NCBI GenBank assembly: GCA_045561735.1
Contig: JBJKXC010000036.1
Span: 1-60,838, forward strand
Reading direction: 5' to 3'
DNA: 60,838 nucleotides
Source: UBA3537 sp045561735
Lineage (GTDB): Bacteria > Bacteroidota > Bacteroidia > Flavobacteriales > Flavobacteriaceae
Within the stretch, counting starts at the first letter, position 1. Each line of letters begins with the position of its first letter. A program made the position numbers and the translations under genes. Shown piece by piece: positions 33,777 to 42,640 of the stretch. The notes under the pieces are model-generated. The model had not been told where the DNA came from. It saw nothing but the letters and a program-made list of their open reading frames with translations, and ran no database searches.

Positions 33777-33850
33777 GGCGTGGTAGCTCAGTTGGTTAGA
33801 GCGTCGGATTCATAACCCGGAGGTCGGGAGTTCAAATCTCCCCCACGCTA
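33777..33850 (+). tRNA. tRNA-Met (anticodon CAT)
   Basis: A 74-nt cloverleaf can be folded by eye: acceptor GGCGTGG with CCACGCT, D stem GCTC/GAGC, anticodon loop TTCATAA, T stem GGGAG/CTCCC with loop TTCAAAT, discriminator A. CCA is not encoded. The anticodon stem lacks the three G-C pairs of initiator tRNA, and the first pair is G-U, so it is an elongator-type Met tRNA (or a CAT tRNA-Ile modified by TilS; Met is likelier). Confidence 0.93.
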
Positions 33851-33855
33851 CTTTT

Positions 33856-33882
33856 AAACCCTTGTACTTCAAGGGTTTTTTT
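33856..33882 (+). terminator. Terminator after tRNA-Met
   Basis: AAACCCTTG (33856-33864) and CAAGGGTTT (33870-33878) form a 9-bp stem with a 5-nt loop, followed by T to 33882. It reaches into the stop codon of the convergent hisS, for which it may also act. Confidence 0.85.
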
Positions 33883-35254
33883 AGTTATTAAATTGTGAAA
33901 TTAGCGCTTCTAAGTCCAGTGTTTTTTGACTGCCATCCAACATATTTTTTAGGGTAAAAGTTATGGAGTTCATTTCTTGATTTCCAACCAAAACTATATA
34001 TGGAATATTGCGTTTATTGGCGTATGTGATTTGCTTTTTCAACTTGAGTGCATCAGGATAGAGCTCGGCAACAATACCATTGGATCTTAAAGATTGAATG
34101 GCTTTATAACAATAAAGACTTTCTTCAGGTCCAAAATTGGTAAACAATACTTGGGTTGTTTGAGTATTATTTTCTGGAAAAAGTCCCAATTCTTCCAAAA
34201 CAAGTGAGATTCTGTCAAGGCCAAAACTAATGCCTACTCCACTCACGCCTTTGAGTCCAAAAATACTGGTCAAATCATCATAACGCCCACCACCGCCAAT
34301 AGACCCCATGGCAACAGCATCTGGCGCAGAGACCTCAAAAATAGCACCTGTGTAGTAGTTTAGACCACGTGCGAGTGTAATATCTAATTTTAGAGTGGCT
34401 GTTTTGAGTCCCAGTTTATTGATTTTATCCGCTATAAATTCTAGCTCGGAAAGTCCTTCCCTACCAATCTGAGAAGTTCTAAATAGACTATTCAAGGCTT
34501 TTAGCTGTGCTTTGAAATCCCCTGAAATCTTTAAAAGAGGAGTTAATAAAGCGATACCATCGGGTGAAATGCCTTTAGAAAGCATCTCTTCTTTTACTTT
34601 TTCTGCCCCTATTTTATCCAGCTTATCCAAAGCCACAGTAAAATCTATAAGCTTGTCTTGAGCGCCAATGCGTTCTGCAATGGCTGCTAAAATTTTTCTA
34701 TTGTTAATTTTAATAGTGACCCCTTTTAATTTTAAGTCTGAGAAAACAGCATCATACAACTGGATAAATTCAACTTCTTGCCACATGGAATCCGAACCAA
34801 CTGCATCAGCATCACATTGGAAAAATTCTTGGAAGCGCCCCTTTTGAGGACGATCGGCACGCCAAACAGGTTGAATTTGATAACGTTTAAAAGGAAAGGT
34901 AATGTCATTCTGATATTGTACAACATAACGTGCAAATGGTACAGTTAAATCGTAACGCAATGCTTTTTCAGAGAGTGAATTTGAAAAGCGTGCAAGTTGA
35001 TTGTTTTCTAAGGCGCTTAAATCCGCTTTTTTAACCTTTTCACCAGAGTTTAAAATTTTAAAAATCAAACGATCGCCTTCATCTCCGTATTTTCCCAAGA
35101 GGGTTTCCGACAACTCAAAGCTGGGTGTTTCAATGGGTGCAAAACCAAAGCGTTTGAAATTTGACTTTATGGTACTGAAAATGTAATCGCGATTGGCAAT
35201 CTGTTGCGAGTTGAAGTCTCGTGTTCCTTTAGAAATGCGTGGTTTAGAAGCCAT
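33881..35254 (-). CDS. hisS: Histidyl-tRNA synthetase HisS
   Basis: This 457-aa class II synthetase charges tRNA-His. It opens KPRISKGTRDFNSQQIANRD and shows YDLTVPFARYVVQYQN, FKRYQIQPVWRADRPQKGRF (motif 2), ARGLNYYTGAIFEV and GGGRYDDLTSIFG, and GVGISFGLDRISLVLEE (motif 3). The anticodon domain is complete at the C-terminus (YIVLVGNQEM). Slightly longer than the proteobacterial enzyme, as in other Bacteroidota. Confidence 0.97.
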   Translation of the reverse strand: MASKPRISKGTRDFNSQQIANRDYIFSTIKSNFKRFGFAPIETPSFELSETLLGKYGDEGDRLIFKILNSGEKVKKADLSALENNQLARFSNSLSEKALRYDLTVPFARYVVQYQNDITFPFKRYQIQPVWRADRPQKGRFQEFFQCDADAVGSDSMWQEVEFIQLYDAVFSDLKLKGVTIKINNRKILAAIAERIGAQDKLIDFTVALDKLDKIGAEKVKEEMLSKGISPDGIALLTPLLKISGDFKAQLKALNSLFRTSQIGREGLSELEFIADKINKLGLKTATLKLDITLARGLNYYTGAIFEVSAPDAVAMGSIGGGGRYDDLTSIFGLKGVSGVGISFGLDRISLVLEELGLFPENNTQTTQVLFTNFGPEESLYCYKAIQSLRSNGIVAELYPDALKLKKQITYANKRNIPYIVLVGNQEMNSITFTLKNMLDGSQKTLDLEALISQFNN

Positions 35255-35293
35255 AACGCTTATTTATTAACAAATATCTGATTTTTTAAGATG

Positions 35294-35764
35294 CTAACCA
35301 ATGAGTTGCTCAAAATACTTAAACAATTCACCCTTAGTTATCTGCGCACCCTTTTCTATCAATTCAAAAATCTGTATCTTTTTATCCTCTTTAATTTGCT
35401 TTTCAGCATCAAAAATTTCTACAGTATCAGACATCAAGTTCTCACGCAGCCAAGAGAAGCCGGCTTTTGTAGTTAAATCTACATTTTTAATATTGAGTTT
35501 TAGCCCAATCAAGGCGATAGCGTTTTCTTTAATATGAAATAAATACATGTGTTGGGGTGCAATATTTTCTAAAAATAAAACTTTATCCAAAACACCTTCC
35601 CATATTAAATCACTGAAAATATCCATCTCAGCTTCAACAACTTCTGGTTTCTGAGACTTTAGTACTTCCCATTCTGCTGCAGTAATAGATTGTGTCGCCA
35701 AAAAATTAATAAATTCTTTGTGCAATTCTTCAAATTGTTCTTTGCTAAGTCGTCTGTACTTCAT
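35294..35764 (-). CDS. DUF6495-family protein
   Basis: This 156-aa acidic protein begins MKYRRLSKEQFEELHKEFIN and is mostly helical with a short strand part around HMYLFHIKENAIALIGLKL. It matches the flavobacterial DUF6495 family as I remember it. No function is known. It sits 39 bp upstream of hisS on the same strand and may be cotranscribed with it. Confidence 0.8.
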   Translation of the reverse strand: MKYRRLSKEQFEELHKEFINFLATQSITAAEWEVLKSQKPEVVEAEMDIFSDLIWEGVLDKVLFLENIAPQHMYLFHIKENAIALIGLKLNIKNVDLTTKAGFSWLRENLMSDTVEIFDAEKQIKEDKKIQIFELIEKGAQITKGELFKYFEQLIG

Positions 35765-35776
35765 GTTTTTAAACTT

Positions 35777-35808
35777 AAAAAAAGGCCTGTCGATTAAACA
35801 GGCCTTTT
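35777..35808 (-). terminator. Terminator of the rpsF-rpsR-rplI operon
   Basis: AAAAGGCCTGT (35780-35790) and ACAGGCCTTTT (35798-35808) form an 11-bp stem with a 7-nt loop. On the minus strand it is followed by a T run (complement of A 35777-35783). It lies 25 bp past the rplI stop. Confidence 0.9.
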
Positions 35809-35832
35809 AAACTAAAAATTTGAATTTGATGA

Positions 35833-36285
35833 TTATGCTTTTTCAGCAATAATTTCAAAAGGCAACTCTACATTCACATCGCGATGCAATCGAATCTGAG
35901 CATTGTATTTGCCTAATCGTTTCACATTACCACCTGTAACAGTGATAAACTTTTTTTCAATGCTTTGACCTGCTTTGTCTAGTGCAGCCGCTACATCAAT
36001 ATTGTTAACCGATCCGAAGAGTTTGTCGCCACTGCCCACTTTGGCCGTGATTTTAAGCTCTAGATCCTTGAGATTTTCAGCTACTTTTTGAGCATCTTCA
36101 ATGATTTTCTTTTCTTTGAAAGCGCGTTGCTTTAAATTTTCAGCACGTACTTTTTTTGCTGAAGTTGTTGCTAACACTGCCTGACCACTAGGAATTAAAA
36201 AATTTCTACCATAACCATTTTTAACGGTTACAACATCATCCTTAAAGCCCAATCCTTCAACGTCTTGTTTTAATATTAGTTCCAT
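35833..36285 (-). CDS. rplI: 50S ribosomal protein L9 (bL9)
   Basis: This 150-aa protein shows the bL9 N-terminal domain MELILKQDVEGLGFKDDVVT and VKNGYGRNFLIPSGQAV, a long linking helix and a C-terminal domain with GSGDKLFGSVNNIDVAAAL. It binds 23S rRNA at the base of the L1 stalk. Last gene of the three-gene ribosomal operon, 13 bp after rpsR. Confidence 0.97.
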   Translation of the reverse strand: MELILKQDVEGLGFKDDVVTVKNGYGRNFLIPSGQAVLATTSAKKVRAENLKQRAFKEKKIIEDAQKVAENLKDLELKITAKVGSGDKLFGSVNNIDVAAALDKAGQSIEKKFITVTGGNVKRLGKYNAQIRLHRDVNVELPFEIIAEKA

Positions 36286-36298
36286 CGTTATGATTATT

Positions 36299-36592
36299 TT
36301 ATTTTAATAAATCCGCTACATAAGGCATCAATGCCAAGTGGCGTGCTCTTTTTACGGCAACAGATACTTTTCTTTGGTACTTTAAAGACGTTCCTGTGAG
36401 GCGTCTTGGAAGTAGTTTTCCTTGTTCGTTCACAAATTTTATGAGAAAGTCTGGATCTTTATAATCAATGTATTTTATACCTGATTTTTTAAAACGACAG
36501 TATTTCTTTGTTTTGTTGGTTTCGATATTCAAAGGAGTTAAATATCTTATTTCTCCCCCTTTTTTTCCTTTAGCTTGTTGTTCTAATGACAT
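36299..36592 (-). CDS. rpsR: 30S ribosomal protein S18 (bS18)
   Basis: This 97-aa protein has the bS18 core KYCRFKKSGIKYIDYKDPDF and LPRRLTGTSLKYQRKVSVAV followed by KRARHLALMPYVADLLK. An N-terminal extension (MSLEQQAKGKKGGEIRYLTP) is usual in Bacteroidota. It forms a pair with bS6 in the 30S platform, and its gene lies 2 bp after rpsF. Confidence 0.97.
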   Translation of the reverse strand: MSLEQQAKGKKGGEIRYLTPLNIETNKTKKYCRFKKSGIKYIDYKDPDFLIKFVNEQGKLLPRRLTGTSLKYQRKVSVAVKRARHLALMPYVADLLK

Positions 36593-36594
36593 AA

Positions 36595-36933
36595 TTACGC
36601 TTTGGTTTTAAGTTTATCTCTTCTGCGCTCTGCCCATGATATGGCGTGCTTGTCTAATTTAACAGTGAGGTAACGCATAAAACGTTCGTCACGTCTAAAT
36701 TCAACCTCAAGAGGACCAATGGCCTCTCCTGGGACTGTGTATTCAAAAAGGTGGTAAAATCCACTTTTTTTATTTTGAATGGGATAAGCCAATTTCTTTA
36801 GCCCCCAATCCTCTTTTGATACCATCTTAGCTCCTTTTGAAACGAGAAAATCTTCGTATTTCTTTACTGTTTCCTTTATCTGGTCATCAGATAAAACGGG
36901 ATTTAAGATGAAAACAGTTTCGTAATGATTCAT
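36595..36933 (-). CDS. rpsF: 30S ribosomal protein S6 (bS6)
   Basis: This 112-aa protein reads MNHYETVFILNPVLSDDQIK, then GLKKLAYPIQNKKSGFYHLF and FRRDERFMRYLTVKLDKHA, all standard for bS6. It is the first gene of the operon and has a well-formed promoter upstream. Confidence 0.97.
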   Translation of the reverse strand: MNHYETVFILNPVLSDDQIKETVKKYEDFLVSKGAKMVSKEDWGLKKLAYPIQNKKSGFYHLFEYTVPGEAIGPLEVEFRRDERFMRYLTVKLDKHAISWAERRRDKLKTKA

Positions 36934-36955
36934 AATTTATATTTTAAAATGGGTG

Positions 36956-36986
36956 CAAACTTAAGTAATTATTGCGGTTTTGACAA
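36956..36986 (-). promoter_or_regulatory. Promoter of the rpsF operon
   Basis: On the minus strand TTG (complement of 36984-36986), a spacer of 20 bp, and TAAGTTTG (complement of 36956-36963) make a good Bacteroidota promoter. The leader is about 15-17 nt, too short for the S6:S18 leader element known elsewhere. Confidence 0.7.
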
Positions 36987-37038
36987 CACAATTTTCATCT
37001 TTTTAATGACTTTAAATAAAGCATTTTAACGTCTTTAA

Positions 37039-37070
37039 TTGGTTTTAATCGATTTTTTTACTTAATTTTG
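37039..37070 (+). promoter_or_regulatory. Promoter of the LytTR regulator gene
   Basis: TTG (37039-37041), a 21-bp spacer and TAATTTTG (37063-37070) fit the Bacteroidota consensus. It is divergent from the rpsF promoter. The leader would be about 35 nt. Confidence 0.65.
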
Positions 37071-37110
37071 TGAACTATCTCTGAATTAAAGAACCTCTAA
37101 CCAATTTATC

Positions 37111-37824
37111 ATGACTCTAAATTCAATTGTAATAGACTCCAACGCGCTCCAGCGAATGGACACTGTAAAAAAAGCCAATGACCATGATGCTGTCAATTTA
37201 TTGGCAGAGTTTAGCTCCTGTATTGAAGCCAAAGAATTCTTATCCAATACAGATGTTGATCTAATTTTTTTAGAAATTGATATTCCTAAGATGGGAGGCT
37301 TTGAGTTTCTTGATATTCTAAGTGCTTCAAAATTATCAGTCCCAAAGATCATTATTATTTCGAAGCGAACAGAAGCGGCTTTTACTTCCTACGGCTATGG
37401 TGTTGCTGACTTTTTATCAAAACCACTTGACGTTGACCGGTTTGACAAAGCAATAAATAAAACACTTGCCTTGTTTGCTTCTACTAATGCTGTGAGGAAA
37501 ACAAAAGAAAACCAGCATATTTTTGTTAAGAGCAACCTTAAGAAAAGAAAGGTTTTTGTTAAAGATATTAAATGGATAGAAGCACTTGGTGACTATGTAA
37601 AATTAATTACAACCAACGGCAGCTATGTAATCTTATCAACAATGAAAGCTTTTGAGAACGATTTGCCAGCAGGAAAATTTCTAAGAATTCACAAGTCCTA
37701 CATCATCAACCTTAAAAAAATTGATCGCTACAACAGTCGTTTTGTTGAAATTGACAACTCACAAATCCCTTTAAGTCGCAACAAAAAAAATAACCTTACT
37801 AAAGCACTTGAAGCAGCAAATTGA
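37111..37824 (+). CDS. LytTR-family response regulator with Glu at the phospho site
   Basis: This 237-aa protein has a receiver domain (about residues 1-118) and a LytTR DNA-binding domain (about 133-235: VFVKDIKWIEALGDYVKLIT and FLRIHKSYIINLKKIDRYN). In the receiver the usual LDxxMP reads FLEIDIPKMGGFEFL, so Glu55 stands where the phospho-accepting Asp is expected; the N-terminal acidic pair is reduced to one Asp (IVIDSN). Lys in FLSKPLD is kept. No histidine kinase gene is near. It may be a constitutively active or non-phosphorylated regulator. Confidence 0.88.
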   Translation: MTLNSIVIDSNALQRMDTVKKANDHDAVNLLAEFSSCIEAKEFLSNTDVDLIFLEIDIPKMGGFEFLDILSASKLSVPKIIIISKRTEAAFTSYGYGVADFLSKPLDVDRFDKAINKTLALFASTNAVRKTKENQHIFVKSNLKKRKVFVKDIKWIEALGDYVKLITTNGSYVILSTMKAFENDLPAGKFLRIHKSYIINLKKIDRYNSRFVEIDNSQIPLSRNKKNNLTKALEAAN

Positions 37825-37826
37825 TT

Positions 37827-40292
37827 TTAATAATTATCCACATTTAGGACAACTCTCACGGATCTAAATGCCTTTGTACTCAAAAAGCTATTTTTAATTT
37901 TACTAAGCACTAACTTTGTCTTTTTTAAGGATTGCTCGTTTGGTATTTTAATCAGTATATTTTTGTGAAATAAATTTCTAATACGTGGTACGGGTGGGAA
38001 TTCAGGTCCCAAAACATGATCCTTAAAAACCTGATAAAGTGCTCTTTTTAGCCAATCAGCACCTTCATTGACACGGTTATAGTCTTTGTGTTTTAAAGTG
38101 ATTTTTATAAGTCTATAGTAAGGCGGATATTTGTATATACGCCGTTGGTAGGTTTGTTCCTCAAACATTTTGTGGTAATCATTTGTCGAAACTTGTTGCA
38201 ATACATTGTGATTTGGATTAAAGGACTGAATCAATACTTGGCCTCTAACATCCCTCCTACCAGCACGGCCTGAAACTTGTTGCAGCAATTGAAAACTTCT
38301 TTCATGAGATCTAAAATCAGGAAAATTAATCAATTGGTCCGCGTTGAGCACACCAACCAGCTTCACATATCTGAAATCTAAACCTTTGGTAAGCATTTGT
38401 GTACCGACTAAAATATCAATGTCTTTTTTCTCAAAACGGTGAATGATTTGATCATAGCCATATTTTCCTCGAGTCGTATCAAAATCCATGCGCGCAATAG
38501 AGGCACTTGGAAATAAAGCTTGTGCCTCTTCTTGAATTTGTTCAGTTCCAAAACCTTTATGGTTTATATCAACCCCTCCGCATGCCATACAGATAGGTTG
38601 AACAGCGATGGTATAGCTACAATAATGACAGCGCAATTGTTTGCTGTGTTGATGATAGGTTAAACTGACATCACAATTGGAACATTGGGGAACATGACCA
38701 CAACTATTACAAGATACTACTGGCGCATAACCACGTCTATTTTGAAATAAAATGACTTGATAGCCTGAATCTAAAGTCTCTTGGATTTCAGAAATTAAGC
38801 GGTCACTAAAATGACCTTTCATTCGTTTTCGCTTGTATTTATCCTTTAAATCAACCAACTCAATACCAGGTAATATAACATTGCTATAACGCTTATTTAG
38901 AGATACATAGCCATATTTTTTATGAATGGTAGCATTGTAGTAACTCTCAATACTTGGCGTAGCAGATCCTAAAATTGTTTTCGCATTAAAAAAATTTGCC
39001 AGCACAATGGAAGTGTCTCGCGCATGGTAGCGCGGTGATGGATCAAATTGTTTATATGAAGGTTCGTGCTCCTCGTCAACTACAATCAATCCCAAATTAG
39101 AAAATGGAAGCAACAAGGATGAGCGGGCACCAATTACCACTCTTGCCTGCTCAGAATTTTTTAACACTTTCTGCCATATTTCTACCCGTTCATTGGGACT
39201 GAAGCGCGAGTGGTAAACCACGACTTGAGATCCAAAAAATTGCTTGAGACGAAAAACCAATTGAGAAGTCAGGGCAATTTCAGGCACTAAAAATAAAGCT
39301 TGCTTCCCGTAAAGCAAGATACTTTCAATTTTTTTGATATAAATTTCCGTTTTTCCAGATGAGGTAACGCCATGAAAAAGACAAACCGATTTCTCTTTTA
39401 AGTTGTGATTTATAGCATCAAAGGCGATTGACTGCTCTAGACTTAAAGCAATGTCTTGCTGGTCTTTGGAATTTTCAAATTTAATACGATCGACTTCAAT
39501 AAAATAAGCTTCAAAAACCCCTTTATCAATCAGAGTTTTAATTTGAGAGGCGGTAGCATTAGTCTGGGTTTTTAAATCAGATACGGTAATTTGACTTTTC
39601 TGACTTACCAAAGAAAAATACCCCAAAACAATGGCGCTTAACTTTTTAGCTCTTTTTAATTCATGTTCAAGTTTGGCCAAGGCATCATTGCCAGAGTAAG
39701 AATTAGAAATTCGAACGCATCTTTCTAATTTTGGTTTAAATTTTTCTTTAAGACTTTGAGAGGTTGTTAAGATCTTAGCCTCCATCAATGGGGTTAAAAC
39801 AGAAAAAACATTCTTTTTATTGAGAATATTTTGGATGTCTTCTATTTTTAATCTTGATGCTTGTTCTAAGGCCTCTAATATTAAATATTGATCATCAGTT
39901 AGTTGAATAGTATTGACATTTGCGTTGGGAACAAGCGCAACCAATGTTTCACTTTGCAAAAGAAACGCACTTGGAATGGCTGCGCTCATAACTTCTCCAA
40001 GGCTACACATATAATACTTAGATATCCAATCCCATAACTTAAATTGAAAAGCATTTACTATGGGTGCATTGTCTAAAATGCTGTGAATGGACTTCACTTC
40101 ATAAGCAATTGGTGCTTTACCGTGTAATTTTAATGCAATACTTGTGTATATTTTATTCTTACCGAAAGGAACCGTAACTCGGAAACCAGGTTTTATAAAT
40201 TCTGACTCGGCTTTGGTAATCGCATAGGTGAAGTTGCGTTCCAACGGAAGCGGTAAAATCACATCTACAAAATATTGATGTGCTACTGACAT
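37827..40292 (-). CDS. priA: Primosomal protein N' (replication restart helicase PriA)
   Basis: This 821-aa helicase restarts stalled forks. It has the N-terminal DNA-binding domain (YFVDVILPLPLERNFTYAI), Walker A FHGVTSSGKTEIYIKK, LIVVDEEHEPSYKQF, LGSATPSIESYYNA, the zinc-binding cysteines in SCNSCGHVPQCSNCDVSL and RCHYC...CMACGG, VGTQMLTKGLDF and QVSGRAGRRDVRGQV. Length is normal for Bacteroidota. It overlaps the next gene upstream by 10 nt. Confidence 0.97.
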   Translation of the reverse strand: MSVAHQYFVDVILPLPLERNFTYAITKAESEFIKPGFRVTVPFGKNKIYTSIALKLHGKAPIAYEVKSIHSILDNAPIVNAFQFKLWDWISKYYMCSLGEVMSAAIPSAFLLQSETLVALVPNANVNTIQLTDDQYLILEALEQASRLKIEDIQNILNKKNVFSVLTPLMEAKILTTSQSLKEKFKPKLERCVRISNSYSGNDALAKLEHELKRAKKLSAIVLGYFSLVSQKSQITVSDLKTQTNATASQIKTLIDKGVFEAYFIEVDRIKFENSKDQQDIALSLEQSIAFDAINHNLKEKSVCLFHGVTSSGKTEIYIKKIESILLYGKQALFLVPEIALTSQLVFRLKQFFGSQVVVYHSRFSPNERVEIWQKVLKNSEQARVVIGARSSLLLPFSNLGLIVVDEEHEPSYKQFDPSPRYHARDTSIVLANFFNAKTILGSATPSIESYYNATIHKKYGYVSLNKRYSNVILPGIELVDLKDKYKRKRMKGHFSDRLISEIQETLDSGYQVILFQNRRGYAPVVSCNSCGHVPQCSNCDVSLTYHQHSKQLRCHYCSYTIAVQPICMACGGVDINHKGFGTEQIQEEAQALFPSASIARMDFDTTRGKYGYDQIIHRFEKKDIDILVGTQMLTKGLDFRYVKLVGVLNADQLINFPDFRSHERSFQLLQQVSGRAGRRDVRGQVLIQSFNPNHNVLQQVSTNDYHKMFEEQTYQRRIYKYPPYYRLIKITLKHKDYNRVNEGADWLKRALYQVFKDHVLGPEFPPVPRIRNLFHKNILIKIPNEQSLKKTKLVLSKIKNSFLSTKAFRSVRVVLNVDNY

Positions 40293-41218
40293 GAGTCTTT
40301 CAGGCGTTGCAAAGAAGCATTCAATTCAAACCCTAGCAATAAAATAATGGCATTGAGCCAGAAGTAAAAAAGAAGGATTAAAAGGGCTCCAATAGATCCG
40401 TAAAGTTGATTATAAGTTGAGAAATTCTCAATGTAAATTCCAAAAAGATAGGAGTTCAAAAGTACCAAAAAAGTAGTCAACAAAGCACCGATAGAGAAAA
40501 ACCGAAACAATCTACCGTCTTTTGTACCAAAAAAATAAAGAACAGCAGTACCTAAATAAATCATCAAAATAAAAAATAAGAATTTTAAAGCATTTATCCA
40601 TTCTAATTCAGAAACTGAATCGGTCATATTCAAACTTTGGTATATAGGATGCACTATATAAATTTCTAAAAATCCAACACCAACAAGGGTTGAAATCAGT
40701 ATGAGAACCAAAATGATGGAAACGCCAAAAGCATGCAGATATTGATTGATGAAATTTCGATTTAATTTTTGATGGTATGAGTTTTCAAAGCCAGAAAAAA
40801 CAGCATTAACCCCGTTGGACATCAACAACATAGAAACTATGAAAACAGAAGACAACAAACCGCCAGAACTGTTTTTATTGATGTTTTCAAAAATATTTTG
40901 ATTAAAAAATTCAGAAGTGTTTGGAGGCAAGGACGCATCTAGAAAATTGAGAAATTCAGATTGAAAGCTCTCTATTGGAATATACGGGATAAGAATAATA
41001 ATAAACAATAAAAAGGGGAAAATAGCCATAAAGAAACTGTAGGCTACCGCACTGGCTCGTATGCTAAGTGCACCATTAATAATTCCTAAAATATACATTT
41101 CAAACAAATCGTATAAAGACAAGCCCTCAAGTCCTGGAAGCTTAATGGATTTAAACAGTCGAACCACCCATTTGACCAAAGGAATTTTATTCAATTGATT
41201 TTCAATATTTTGACTCAT
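40283..41218 (-). CDS. YihY/BrkB-family inner membrane protein
   Basis: This 311-aa protein has about six membrane helices and the family pattern INGALSIRASAVAYSFFMAIF with FPFLLFIIILIPYIP, and near the end YGSIGALLILLFYFWLNAII. The family was once named ribonuclease BN by mistake; its actual role, perhaps transport or envelope homeostasis, is unknown. It lies between nadC and priA, overlapping both. Confidence 0.88.
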   Translation of the reverse strand: MSQNIENQLNKIPLVKWVVRLFKSIKLPGLEGLSLYDLFEMYILGIINGALSIRASAVAYSFFMAIFPFLLFIIILIPYIPIESFQSEFLNFLDASLPPNTSEFFNQNIFENINKNSSGGLLSSVFIVSMLLMSNGVNAVFSGFENSYHQKLNRNFINQYLHAFGVSIILVLILISTLVGVGFLEIYIVHPIYQSLNMTDSVSELEWINALKFLFFILMIYLGTAVLYFFGTKDGRLFRFFSIGALLTTFLVLLNSYLFGIYIENFSTYNQLYGSIGALLILLFYFWLNAIILLLGFELNASLQRLKDSCQ

Positions 41219-42075
41219 TTAAAGGCTTTTAAACTTAAATCTAAATTGTGAACTGAGTGTGTCAATGCACCTGATGAAATAAAATCAACACCACATTCGG
41301 CATAATGTCGTAAAGTAACCTCATTAATGCCACCAGAAGATTCTGTCTGGCACTGGTCTCCAATTAAAGAAACCGCTTTTTTGGTGTCTTGTATTCCGAA
41401 ATTATCAATTAAAATACGATCGGCACCCCCGTGGTCTAAAATTGCTTGTATTTCGTCCAAATCACGTGCTTCAACAATAATTTTTAGAGACAAATCGTGT
41501 TTCCTAAGATAAAGCATTGTTTTTTCTAATGCCTCAGTAACTCCGCCTGCAAAATCGATATGATTGTCCTTGAGCATGATCATGTCATACAAGGCAAATC
41601 GATGGTTGACACCCCCACCAATAGACACCGCCCATTTTTCCAAAACTCTTATGCCAGGGGTTGTTTTGCGGGTGTCTAAAATTCTTGTTTTTGTGCCCTT
41701 TAGTAAATCAACATATGCACTTGTCTTTGTAGCAATTGCACTCATGCGTTGCATGGCGTTGAGTACCAAACGCTCAGATTTTAAAATGGATTGCTGTGAA
41801 CCCATTACTTCAAAAGCAATATCCCCAAATTTAACAGCAGTTCCATCCTTGATCAGAACCTTTACCTTTAGCTTCGGGTCAACATATGTAAACACACTTT
41901 TGGCGAATGTTACTCCAGCTAAAGTCCCATTGTCCTTTACAATGAGTCGGGCTTTACCAAAAGTATTTTCTGGAATACACGCAAGAGAACTGTGATCGCC
42001 CTCCCCTACATCTTCGCGAATGGCATTGGCTATAATACGTTCTATTTCATTTTTAAAAGCTAATGAACTGATCAT
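41215..42075 (-). CDS. nadC: Nicotinate-nucleotide pyrophosphorylase NadC
   Basis: This 286-aa enzyme makes nicotinate mononucleotide from quinolinate and PRPP in NAD synthesis. It shows EDVGEGDHSSLACIPE, LNAMQRMSAIATKTSAYV, RILDTRKTTPGIRVLEKWA with GGGVNHRFALYDMIMLKDNH, EARDLDEIQAIL and the C-terminal SGGINEVTLRHYAECGVDFI. All active-site stretches are intact. No nadA or nadB is in the window. Confidence 0.97.
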   Translation of the reverse strand: MISSLAFKNEIERIIANAIREDVGEGDHSSLACIPENTFGKARLIVKDNGTLAGVTFAKSVFTYVDPKLKVKVLIKDGTAVKFGDIAFEVMGSQQSILKSERLVLNAMQRMSAIATKTSAYVDLLKGTKTRILDTRKTTPGIRVLEKWAVSIGGGVNHRFALYDMIMLKDNHIDFAGGVTEALEKTMLYLRKHDLSLKIIVEARDLDEIQAILDHGGADRILIDNFGIQDTKKAVSLIGDQCQTESSGGINEVTLRHYAECGVDFISSGALTHSVHNLDLSLKAFK

Positions 42076-42146
42076 AGAATTTAGTTTAATGCGAATGTAA
42101 TAATTTGAATGCTTTATAAATATAAGAATAAAATCTATTTTATGAT

Positions 42147-42154
42147 TAACTTTG
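42147..42154 (+). promoter_or_regulatory. -7 box directly before rlmH
   Basis: TAACTTTG fits TAnnTTTG and ends only 4 bp before the GTG start codon. Transcription would then start at or next to the start codon, giving a leaderless mRNA. No -33 TTG is found at the usual distance. Confidence 0.45.
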
Positions 42155-42158
42155 CCAT

Positions 42159-42632
42159 GTGAAAATCAAAGTATTGGTCCTAGGGAAAACAGACGCAAAA
42201 GCGCTGAAAGAATTGATTCAAAAATACGAATCCAGACTTCGGTATTACATTCCGTTTTCGATGGAAATCATTCCCGACCTAAAGCATACCAAAAATCTTA
42301 GCATAGGTCTACAAAAAGAAAAAGAAGGGCAAATGATTTTGAATAAAATAAACACTTCAGATCGCTTGTTTTTGTTAGACGTAAAAGGAAAAGATTATGA
42401 TTCTATTGAATTTTCAATGTTTTTACAAAAACAAATGAACTCTGGATTAAAACAAATGGTGCTTGCGATTGGCGGACCTTATGGTTTTTCAGAAGCAGTA
42501 TATAAAAGTGCTCATGGTAAAATTTCGTTTTCAAAAATGACTTTTTCCCATCAAATGATTCGTTTATTTGTTGTAGAGCAATTGTACAGAGGTATGAGTA
42601 TCTTAAAAAACGAACCCTATCACCACCAATAA
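42159..42632 (+). CDS. rlmH: 23S rRNA (pseudouridine1915-N3)-methyltransferase RlmH
   Basis: This 157-aa SPOUT methyltransferase modifies pseudouridine 1915 of 23S rRNA. It starts at GTG and reads KIKVLVLGKTDAKALKELI, then LFLLDVKGKDYDSIEFSMFL, the knot motif LAIGGPYGFSEAVYKSA and FSHQMIRLFVVEQLYRGMSI with the C-terminal EPYHHQ. The GTG is right because family similarity begins at once. Confidence 0.97.
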   Translation: MKIKVLVLGKTDAKALKELIQKYESRLRYYIPFSMEIIPDLKHTKNLSIGLQKEKEGQMILNKINTSDRLFLLDVKGKDYDSIEFSMFLQKQMNSGLKQMVLAIGGPYGFSEAVYKSAHGKISFSKMTFSHQMIRLFVVEQLYRGMSILKNEPYHHQ

Positions 42633-42640
42633 AAGAGGCC

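Noticed and set aside
36934..36990. S6:S18-binding leader element before rpsF (a CCG triplet is present)
   Set aside because: The CCG lies upstream of the likely transcription start, and the leader is too short for the known structure.
41564..41995. 143-codon open frame on the plus strand inside nadC
   Set aside because: It lies wholly antisense to nadC, whose motifs are intact, and shows no protein-like features of its own.
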